From assembly GCA_019454045.1 (NCBI GenBank), contig SKCR01032780.1:109031-173030 (forward strand): 64,000 nucleotides of DNA, written 5' to 3'. The translations under genes were made by a program, and so were the position numbers. Source of the DNA: Zanthoxylum bungeanum (Eukaryota > Streptophyta > Magnoliopsida > Sapindales > Rutaceae). Positions 37,197-48,500 of the stretch are shown piece by piece (position 1 is the stretch's first letter; each line of letters starts with the position of its first letter). The notes beneath the pieces were generated by a model that was not told the origin of the DNA, made no database searches, and saw only the letters and a program-made list of their open reading frames with translations.

Positions 37197-37631
37197 GGAA
37201 CAGAGATGAAATGGAGGAGGGTTTGTGAGATATAAAAGTGGTGTAATAATTATATATATATATATATATTATATCAAGTGGTACACACGTCACTAATCCT
37301 CTGTGTGAATTTGAGACTTGGACAAAACACCTAACCTTTAGAAGAAAAAAATATATTAATAATTATTAGCGACGGGACAAAAATGATGCAAGTAAATGAC
37401 ATAAATTTAATCATAGATATTTAGGTGATTGAATTTCTGTGATTAAATTATTTCATCAATAAAGAAATGTGTGAGAATTCAACCACACAGATCCAACCAC
37501 CACCTGTTGTTGGATTTCGGGTTGTCAATTAGGTCCGGACCAATCTGATCTAGACCCGTATGGCTTTAACCGGCCCTTTTTCTTATAGGTCGGGGCTAGT
37601 GTCTTAAATAATAAGACTCTTTAGTTAAAGA

Positions 37632-37915
37632 TATACATGACAAAAAACTCCGGACCCGGCCCGGACCGGGCTTCACTCAAAAAATCATGGGCTTAAAATA
37701 AATAATTAAATATTTTAATTTATAAAATATTTATATTTATATAATAATTTTTTTATATTTATAATTTTTTATAATAAAAAAATCGAGTCAGGGCTAAAAA
37801 TAAATAATTAAATATTTTTATTTATAAAATATATATATTTATATAATAAATTTTTTTATTTATAATTTTTTATAATTAAAAAATCGGACCCGGGCCCGGC
37901 CCGTTGCCATCCCTA
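37632..37915. mobile_element. Small hAT-like element, 284 bp
   Basis: Perfect 8 bp duplication GTTAAAGA lies at 37624-37631 and 37916-37923. The right end is CCATCCCTA, with GGCCCGGCCCG-type words next to it. The left end TATACATGACAA is a degraded partner. The interior contains two copies of an AT-rich segment of about 85 bp (37697-37783 and 37799-37883). Similar GC-rich words at 37525-37615 and 38253-38320 suggest an older element around it. Confidence 0.65.
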
Positions 37916-37923
37916 GTTAAAGA

Positions 37924-38819
37924 GCCGGATAAAGATTTTTAAAATAATAATCATGGTCTAATCTTTTATTATCTATAATTTAAAAAAATTATATATGTTT
38001 TTACAATAATATGTTTGCATTTAAAATTATTTATTATTAGTATCGTTTAAGGCACTAATATAGTGTTTTATGACTTACTATTATTTTTTAAGCTTGTTTA
38101 AGCTGTATTAGTATTATTTATTACTTTCTTAGTATTTTTTTAATAATGAGAACTTATAATGTATTTTACATAGTGTAAACTTTTGAAAAAATCATTTTAT
38201 AATGAGGTTTTAAAAATATTATTATTTAATTAATAATTTTTTAAAAAATTTCGTGCCGGGTTAGGCTCGGGCTCGATCTCATATCAAATGGACTAGGGCC
38301 CGACACGACCCTCTCATAAACGAACATGATTTTTTGAGGACTTTTAACTTTAATATATTTTAAGGACATGGCTAGGCTTCCCGCCAGAAATAAGAAAAAT
38401 GGAGTATTGGAAATGGCACAATTGAAATTTTATAATTTTGTTTTTTAGCAGTGATTTTTGCCATTGATTTTTGATATATATATTAATTATTAGAAACTTA
38501 ATTAGTATTTTACACTTATTAAAATCATTATTAAAACAATATTGTTGGTAAACAAAATAATTATTGGAATTAGACATTTAGAAATAAATCGGAATAACCT
38601 ACCATCATATAATTGTTGAATGTGATTTTATTATGATTTTCTCAGAAGAAGATTACGACCGTCCATTGCGCATAAATTTGCACAACATTCACTTTTCAAA
38701 GTTTGTAGCGGAATACGTTCAACTTTATTTTACTTAGTAATCATGCAACTCATTGCAAATATATGAATGAACTACAGAATCCACCTCTGCTTAACCACGT
38801 ATGGATTCAAATTTATTTT
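37924..38819. other. AT-rich intergenic region
   Basis: No gene is recognised. It includes the possible hAT remnant near 38253-38330. Confidence 0.4.
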
Positions 38820-38990
38820 ATTTTTTGAAATCGTTGGAAATCTCATCGTCAAAACATCTTTTTCTGCCTTAAACATAACATATAAAATCCCCGACTATTT
38901 CAAGCTCTTACAAGAAACGCATTCCCTGAATTCGAACCCAGAACTTCAAGATGATATCCTGAACCCTACACCACTAAACCACGCAACTTG
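38820..38990 (-). mobile_element. tRNA-derived SINE, minus-strand copy
   Basis: On the minus strand it shows GTGGTTTAGTGGTGTAGGG (box A), GGTTCGAATTC (box B), TTGTAAGAGCTTG, and TTTCCAACGATTTC before the A tail. It is about 0.5 kb downstream of the YTH gene stop codon. No clear target duplication. Confidence 0.85.
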
Positions 38991-39513
38991 AGAATATGAA
39001 TTAACATTCTTAGCAAGTAGTCAATACAAACCGCTAATTTGAATCCCAAAATTTTGTTAAACCTTAAAGCCTCAATTTTTTTTAAAAAATAATAATTCTT
39101 AAGGGAATAATATATATTTTTAAATTTTTTAGAGGCGAAGTTGTCTCTGACTCAAAATTTAAGACAATTCGGGACAATCTCTTAATCGTATTTATGTAAT
39201 TTTCAATAGACAAAACTTCTTGGCCTGTCACCAAGCTCTCCCCAGATACCCACAGAGAGAAACATCCATGGGTATGATAAAACCCTATGATTTAAAACAT
39301 ACCAAAAGTTAACTAATCAATCTGGAAGAATAATGAAATCGAATCTTCATGTAAAGATCATTGTAACCTACAACATATTAAGGCCATCTCAAGCAGAAAC
39401 CTGTCATAAACTTGGTGATGGATAAATCAAAAAAGGAATATATATGGATCATGGCAGCTGGTTTCAGGTTCAATTGCTACCTATCTGCTTAATTTGATGA
39501 AAAAATTTCCAGT

Positions 39514-42500
39514 TTAATTGATGTCAGCCACATTGGCAGTTGTGGCGGAGACGGCATTCCTAACTGACGAATGTTCATTCTCATGCTCGGTCAACAACAC
39601 AGCTTCAGTGAAGCTCTTGGACATGGTCTTTATGAAGTCCTTTGATAGCGAAACTGGATTTTGTTTTTCACTGACTGCTGCCAACGATGGAGGAGCCACT
39701 CGGCTTGGTTGCTGTCCAGCCTTCCTTTCCTGCATTGCTTTCTGCCGCTGCTCGTAGAAGTGAAAGTCGTCTAGAATGGATGAATACATTTCATAATTCT
39801 TAAATATGTTCAACATCTCAATACCCTGTTCCAACTCCACCTGCAAAATTGAGGCAGTATAATCAAATACAGAAACACCAGAGGATATGATATTAAACTT
39901 AGCTTTACTTTTTAAGCACTTGAAAGGGTCTTTCACAAAGGAAATCGATATATAGATGTGCCACTGTGCCAGGTTCACACATGAGCTCCTAGTTGAGTAA
40001 GAAAATTGCATGCAGTTGAAATCCACTTACAAGCCACAAGTAAATTATGTAGAAACAATTTCGGGTGAGTAATAGACTATAAAGCAATGGATCTATTCAG
40101 AAAGCGTCCTTCAATAACCTCATCCTTCCAAACTCCAGAGGAACCCCCCAAAAAAAAGAGGAAAAAATGCCTTAAGAAGAGTACTATTGCCAGTTAAAGA
40201 CCAAAAGTGTAGTCAATTGGCCTATCTTTTAAAGTACAAAATGTAGAGTGAAGCAGATCGAGCTTGTCACAACTAATCAGTTAAATAGTAGCAGTGGATA
40301 ATTACTACAGCCAGTTAAGACCAAAAGAGGTGTGAAGTGAAGAAATAGTGGCAAGAGCATGCCCTTTCCACCAATACTCGCCAGTTGAAAATAGAGCATG
40401 AATCCCAATAAACTCTTACCTCTTGAGTATCCCTACTATTAGTGACTGGCTTATTATCATTTTTTTCAAGTATAATGTGTCGAAACTGACTGTTGGGGAC
40501 ATCCTTAATCATGTGCCACTTGACCGGGAACTGTCCAGACCACTTATCCTGCAGCCAATAATCCAAACTCTTGTCAAAGTCTACTGGCCCTACCATCTCT
40601 GCCACCCCACAAAACTGGGAACTAGCATTCACCTGCATACAATTGTAAGATCAGAAGATTAGTTCATAACCTACAATGCTCAAGTAAAACCAGTTAGAAA
40701 GAACAACAGGGAGATAATAACGAGAACTACCTCCCAAAATGTGCTAGCATGGATGATAATTACAGAACAAGTAACTCTATTTATGCATGAAACACCAAAC
40801 CAAAGAGTAGAAGAAAAAAATCAGAGCACACACATTGATCAGTAAAAGCAATAATGTAGAAAAATAGACCATGTCCCAGTGACCTTACTTAATTCTTTTG
40901 ATAAAATCACAATTAGTAAAGGACAATGCATTCAGCCATTCACCAATCAGAAGATATCATAATCTACTTGAACACATGTGCATGTGCACTGTGTTATACA
41001 TGTCTGCATGTTTGAGACCAGCGAACCCACTAACTGTGGCAAACCAACAATTGCAGGAGCTGCACCAGAATGAACCCTGGCAAATTAGGCTATTTTTTAC
41101 AAGCATTTGCATCATAACATCTATTCTCTCTGCTTTTTGATAGAGACTCATTTCTCAAATCAATGATTTTAGCAGATTAAACAAGATTTTAATTTAGACT
41201 TGTATCAATTTCTAGGTAACCATGTACTCAACGTTTGGAGTATCAAACTGGGTAAAGTACCGAGAACAACAGAAAGATTGGGCACATCCCATGTTTCTCC
41301 TTTGCTTCATGATAAGCAGCATCCAACTTTTTGTTGCCATTCGGGGTGCTTGCCCAGACACCATACTTTATGCTTTTGTGAACATTATCTTCACTATAAG
41401 ATTTGATGATGAAGAACTTTGCAACTTCATAGTTGGTGAAAATATCCAATTGGTTGTAAGACTCTTTAAGAACATCATCAATGGTTCCGCTCTTGCCATT
41501 ATTGAAAGCAGATCCATATGCTGTTGTCCGAACTTTTGGCTTAAATGCCCTAGGTCCTCTATTGCGCTCACTTAGCGTATCAAGAGTGACAGTACAACTA
41601 CATAAGATGTCGTTACACCTTCCTCCTTGTCTACCTTGATTAAGTGTAGGCCAGTTTTGACCATCCACCCCCATACTAGAAGCGGAGGCACTTCCATAAT
41701 CAGAGCCTTGATCACTTTGACCATGAGAGTGGCCTCTGTATCTGGAACCTGAACAAGATCCAAACCCATAAAATGAACCTTTCTGCTGTGAAGCCTGCGT
41801 AAGATTTCATTGTTAGAATCTCCATCACATCTCATTGAATCAGAAATAACGGTCCAATACAGTATTAGAAAAGAGTTTAAAGTCAAATCAGTTGATAACT
41901 TTGGGGATGACTCCGGCAGTCTCAAGACAAGGACTTGTTATTTAAAGTACATTTCTGTAGATTAACCATTGGTAGCATTTCTTTTTGTATAAAATATGGT
42001 ATATAATCTAGCAGCTGACACCTACATAAATGAACCATAGGATGGATGAAATCCAGTTGAACCATTAGTTTTAGAATTCCTGTCACATAAAAAAAGGCTT
42101 AAATAAGACCACCATGCTTTCGGAAAGACATAATAATCTCTGTATACAAATTGCTCTGTCACTCAGCAGAAGCTCGTGAAACAGTTAAACATTTGAATTT
42201 GAACTTGCATATCTTCTCTTTTTCAAGAAAAAACTAGCTTCAAAGACGTGTGAACAAAGGTGCATAGTTTAGAAATCTAACCATTTCAAAATCATCCCGA
42301 GACAACTCTAGTGACCTAATTGGCGATAGAGAAGCTGCTGCTGACGACAATTGAAGCAAAGAACTCTTTCCATTCAATGGTATTGACCAATCTGACCATA
42401 ATCCTCCAAATTCAGATCCCTCAATATCTTGATGCAAGAAACCTAGGCCATCAGAGTTTCCAAAAATGTTGCCTCCCCTACTGCTAGATCCCATCAGAGG

Positions 42501-45500
42501 TGCATAATTGGGCTTCAGACCAAATCTTTTGCTATTGCCTTGGAGATCAATATGTACTGGCAACTTTGCTTTTGCAACTGAAGTTGATGAAATAATGGAT
42601 GATTTTTTTGGAGAAATGGGTTGCTGGAAACATGATGGATCAGAGGCCAAAAACTGTTGTGCACGGTACAATTGGTCATGACCCCTCACAGAAGGCAGCT
42701 GTGTAGTGATTGGATTATATGGTCTATGGAGCATTTGAGGGCTGAACCCATAACCATGAAAAGCAACAGATGGAGATTCATTGTGGATTCCCTGCATTAG
42801 TTAACAAGTAAATATAGAGGTCTGCTAGCACCCACTAAAAGATGAAAAAACAACAGAACTAGTGAAAGGCAAGGTAATTTACACACATGAGAAGCATTTT
42901 CCAGGCTTTCAGCATTAACATATGGAAGATGTGTAACCCCATCACCAGTTGCAATGTCATAACCTGAGTGACGGACAAGATAGGAAACAAACAGTATAAG
43001 AACATGACTTTTGCATGATAAAGAAGCAAAAGGTAGAAAAAATCTTGCTCCAAGAATATGCCCAACTATCAAACCAACCACCACCCACACACTTCTAATC
43101 AGCAAGCTACACTTACATTTTAAATTCCTTTTATTATTGAACTTTCATAAACTCCTATCATCGAACCAGAAGCATAAACTATTACTAATACAAAAAATAG
43201 AGCATCATTCTACAAGTCAAAAACATGAGTCTACCTAATCACAGTAATATGTCCATACAGTTAATTTCAGCAATTCAAGGAGATACAAACAACAATCTGC
43301 GGAGGTTAACTTCTGTTTCATTTTCTCTTTGATAAAAAAATAAACAACAAGGAGAAAAGATCAAGTAAAGGGCAGGATAAATAGACCCCTAACAAGGTCG
43401 GATTTTGTCTATGTTAATAACCTTGAATATTGCCAAAAGTCTGCCTATTCATTCCTTCAAAGTCGCCAACCTTGTTTTGTCTTAAAAAATAAAGTTTCCC
43501 AAAATTCAAAATTCCCACAAAACCAGATCAGAAATGGTTACAATAACCTACTACTATAACCAATAAGCTAATTACAAGGCTATACAATTTATTGCTCTTA
43601 CAAATTAGGATCCCAATCAGTCATCTAATTGGAAAAACATATGTAATCTGCACCGACACATTATTGTCTTCAGCTATGCTAGGGAAAATAAGAAAAGTAG
43701 TCATTAAATGTCATCATCCAAAACCACACTCTTTCAAGTAGAGCAATTCCGATCCACTCCAAAACTCATCTCGAAGCCCACTCCAATTAAGGTATATACC
43801 TACGGAACCACTGATCACCTCGTTTGAAAGTGTACTGTTGGAATTAGTGAGAAGCTATTAGTTTTATTGTTAGATTATATTCAACCAAGCATTTAATATG
43901 GTGTTAGATTCAACCAATCATTAATTGTGTAGTTGGTAGTTGTTTGTTGTGTATTTAATATGGAGTTGTATAATGCCTATATAAAGGCCTCTCATTGTAA
44001 GTTTTATATCAAGCAAATTTTAATAAACATTTTTCCTTCACAAATTCTCACATGGTATCAGAGCCAATCTTTCTCTGGGTTCTATTCTCTCTTTTAGAGT
44101 CGTCGTTCAAGTCGGCGCGTGGGGAACACACACCGCTATATATGTGTGACCTCACGCGCCGCATCTTCTTTGGCAATCTTGACAATATCAGTGACGACGA
44201 ATGCTAATTCTTATCCCTTATTTGCCCAAGTTCCACATCTGACTTTTTTCGGGGTTTTGTATGGGGTGATTTGGCAAGTTTTCTTTAGATGTTTTGAGCT
44301 GTTCTGGAATAGTTTAAACTTTTCAGCTGTGCATTTTCCAGCGATGTTAAACCATCCAACCTCCACATCTGTTCTCGTTGTGCATTCTCCAACGACGTTA
44401 AACAACCAAGTCACCATATATTTCCTGCTGTGCATTCTCCAGCAGCGCTTTAAACACACCTAGTCTCTCTATGGTTCTTGTGCTGATTTCATCTGTAACA
44501 AGCTTGGTGCATACAACATGTATGCTCCAGCTTGAGGGGGAGTGTTGGAAGTAGTTGAGAAGCTAATTAGTATTTATTGTTAGATTATATTCAACCAAGC
44601 ATTTAATATGGTGTTTTAACACAAGCATTAATTGTGTAGTTGGTAGTTGTGTTGTTGTGTATTTAATATGGTAGTTGTATAATGCCTATATAAAGGCCTC
44701 TCATTGTAAGTTTTATATCAAGCAATTTTAATAAACAATTTTTCCTTCACAAATTCTCACATGTACTTTCAACCCTTAACCTACAACCAATCACAAAGAC
44801 ACTTTCTACAGCATAATGCCACAACAGTTTACCAAGTATAACCTATTAAAAGTTATTTCAACCACCTCACGATTACTCCACACTTGGAAAGAGGAGAGTG
44901 AACTGTTAGGGACCAAGATGCAAGAGAGAAGCAGGGTGTCATTGAAGTGGAGAATGGGCCCGAGGATACTAGAGCATCCCACACAATTTCAAGACCTCCA
45001 GTGAAATTCGTTTACAACAGAAAGAAAAACAAAGGCATGCTGAAACCTGGAAGCGAGGGGGACCATTGACATGTGACGTGGCAACAATTAGTTATGAATT
45101 GTAATAGGAAATGAATGGAATGTACAGGTAGTTATATTAGGGGAGGTCATGTATGTGCGGCGGATATTTTTGGGAAATGCTTTGTGGGTTGTGGTCTTAG
45201 CTGAGAGCTGGTGATGTAAAGGCACATTTCTTTAAAACATTATTAGAAGCAATCTTATCTTTGTGTTCCAAATTATATCTAAACAACTTGTTTTCTTTCT
45301 GAATCCCATTCACAAATTTAACAATTCGTGATCGTAACATTTTTGGTCCGACCTGCTGGATACCTATGACGGGATAGCAACCACAAGGATGGAAACAAGG
45401 ATTGAGAACCTGGAAAGCAATGTGGAGAAGGTGGAGAGAGAAGTGAAGGGGTTAAGGATGGAGGTGGAACATATTTCTTCCCGGTTACAAACAATAGGAG

Positions 45501-48500
45501 AGGAGTTGGATGTGATTTCTAAACAGTCAAGGCTGTAGATAGTTGGAACCATAAGTTGGAAGCCATGGATGAATTCTGTGAATACATGTTGAGGTGGATG
45601 ACGGGAAAAAATCCATTGAATGATGGTGCTGATTCAAATGTGCCTGAACCTGATATTGCTCATGCTTCACTGAGGAGTAGGCCCCAGTAACCAACCCGCT
45701 GTTGAACGCCACAACAAGAGGCCAAGAGTAAAGTAGGATGGAGCGTGGAGACTATGATGATGGGAACTAAAGATGATGTTGAAAAGCGTAGAGCTACCAT
45801 TTTTTTATGGTAACGATCCCATTGGATAGGTGACGAGAGCTGAGAAAGTTTTTGAGATCCACTGCACCAGAGATGAAATGAAAGTCCCGCTAGCAATGGT
45901 GAGTATGGAAGGAACGAAAATTCAATGGTTTAAGTGGTCGAGGAAGAAGGTTCCCGATCAAAAATGGGAAAATCTCATGTCGGAAATGTTCAAGAGATTT
46001 TCTAAGCGCAAAAGCGCGAATCCGTTTGAGTTTTTGGCGGCTTTGAGGCAACAATGGACTATTGATGATTATGTTGAACGATTTGAACGTTTGGTTTCCC
46101 AAGTCAATGAACTTCTCGAAGAACAATACTTGGGGTATTTCTTGAACGGGCTAAGGGAAGACATAAGGAGAAAGGTAGAATTTTTGAACCCAAGGATGTA
46201 ATGAGGGCAATAGACCTGGCGAGAATGCTGGGGAAGTAAGCAAGCATTGACACCACAAATGAAAAATCTGAGCAGTTGAGTCTTCTACCAATTGATGGAG
46301 CACAAAATTTACAGGGGGATAGCCAATAATCGAGCTAATAGAGGAAACCCTTCACGAAATGGCCAATGTAGAAAAGAGAGAGAAAGGGTTGTGCTTTCGT
46401 TGTGATCAACCCTACTCTCCCCTGCACAAATGCGCAGTGACGTCCCTAAGAGTGACCATTCTGGCGGAGGATGAAGCTGGGATAGAGGATGGAAAAATGG
46501 AAGAAGTTATTGAAGTAGTGGCACAACAGAAAGACGTGGGGCACGCGAAGTAGCTAGAGCTGCCAATGTTTTCGATTGGGGTTATCACTCAGCCTAGAAC
46601 GACAAAGCTGCAAGGAAGAGTTGGGGGGAATGTGACAATGATGATCGAAAGTGGGGCAGGCCACAACTTTATCTCTAAATTGTTAGTGGACAAGGCACAA
46701 TTAGTGATCGACGACACCGCCAAATTCAGAGTCTATATGGGAGATGGACAGTTCAGTGTCCCGGGGCATTTGTCACAATATTGAAGTTGATAGGTATTTG
46801 TTTGACTTTGGAGGTGTGGATTTAATTCTAGGGGTTACATGGCTAGAGAGGTTGGGAGAAGTTAAAAGTTGACCAAGGAAAAATGACCATGAAGTTCACA
46901 AGTGACGAAGGGAAATTGGTCATCAGAGGGGACCTTTCTCTATGTCGCTCACAAATGTCAATGACATCGTTGTTTAACTCTGCTTTTGAGATTATGTTGT
47001 GGAATTTGGTGAAGTCTTAGACTGATGGTGCATAAGAAGAGGGTTATGAGACTGAGAAAAGAGATATAGAGGGATTGTTGATAAAGTATGAATCGGTTTT
47101 TCAAGAACCAGCGGGTTTGCCTCCGCGTCAGAGTACTGACCATGCAATTGTAGTTAAGGAGGGCGTGGCACCAGTGAGGGTGAAGCCATACCGATACACC
47201 TTTGATAAAAAAAAATGAGATGGAGAAATTGGTAGGAGAAATGTTGGCCACTGGTGCAAGCCTTGTGATTTTGGTTAAAAAGAAATATGGTAGCTGGAGA
47301 TTCTGTGTGGACTATAGGCCGTTAAACGCAATGACGGTGCCTGACAAATGTTAGTGACATATTCTCAAGATGGATTTTGATGATGCAACACGACTAGTCT
47401 TCGACACGCATTAGCGGACATTCCAAAAAGATGTCGAAGTACATTGGTGGTGAAGAGCAATAGATGTGAAAACTCAAGCAACAAACGAAGAATATTTTGT
47501 GTAGTCTTAGCTTAGGGCTCTCTTTGTAAGTGAGTTGTTTATTTAAGTCTCTAAGCTCATAGGACATGCACATTCATATAGATGCATTAGGGTCATGTGC
47601 AAAATGTTTTAACCTTCAAATCTTGACATTTTGGCACTGAGACCGGCATATCGATCACCACACCGGCATACCGGTGTCCCTGCTTTGTTTTAAGCAGTTT
47701 TGCATCGCCTCTGGAACCGGATACTCCATACCGGTCCCTCTAGAGTCTGCACAGCTACTGGAACCGACATAGAGCATACCAGTCTTCATACCGGTCAACC
47801 TTCATATCATACATGCTCTCGGAAACCAGCACAGACCATACCGGTAAGCACACCAGCATACTAAACCTGAAAGTAGAGGTGTTTGAACCTATTTGATTGC
47901 TTGTTGGAAAGTCTTTCTTCATTCGGCCTCCATACCAGTCAGTTTTCCGGTATCACGCTCGAATCTTCAAACGGTAATATAGTTGTTATGCTTGGCAGAC
48001 CGGCATAACGGTCTCAGACAGAGCTGTTGGGGCAGTTTACACCTTCACTGTATATTAAGCCCCAAATTTGTTTTTGCCCTACCTTTGAACCTTCACATAA
48101 TTTCTACTAAGGCAAAAACAGAGAGTACTAAATCTTCTTTATCATACACTCTCATACTCAAGCTCACACTGATGTGATCCAGAATGAGCTCTATTTGTTA
48201 GGCCAAGTTAACTTGAAGTTGTGGCTGATTGCATGGCTTGATCAGATTGGTGTATTTGGGCCATTTTGGTGGATTTGGAAGATTCCTTGGGTTCTGGAGT
48301 TTGGTCTATGTATTAGACTTTATATGAAGGCCTTATTATGTCTAAGTCAAGAATGGAATGAGTCTTGGACATGCATGGGCTGCCTTGATTGATTTTGGGC
48401 TTAATTTCTGAATGATGCATTAGTAGTGGCGGGATTTGCGCAGTCTTCGTATTTTGGCCGTAACTTTCTCATCCGATGTCCGATTTTGGTGATTCAAGTT

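Noticed and set aside
44119..44463. 114-codon open frame inside TRIM copy 2
   Set aside because: It resembles no retroelement protein and the equivalent stretch in copy 1 is not open. The constraint there fits RNA structure better.
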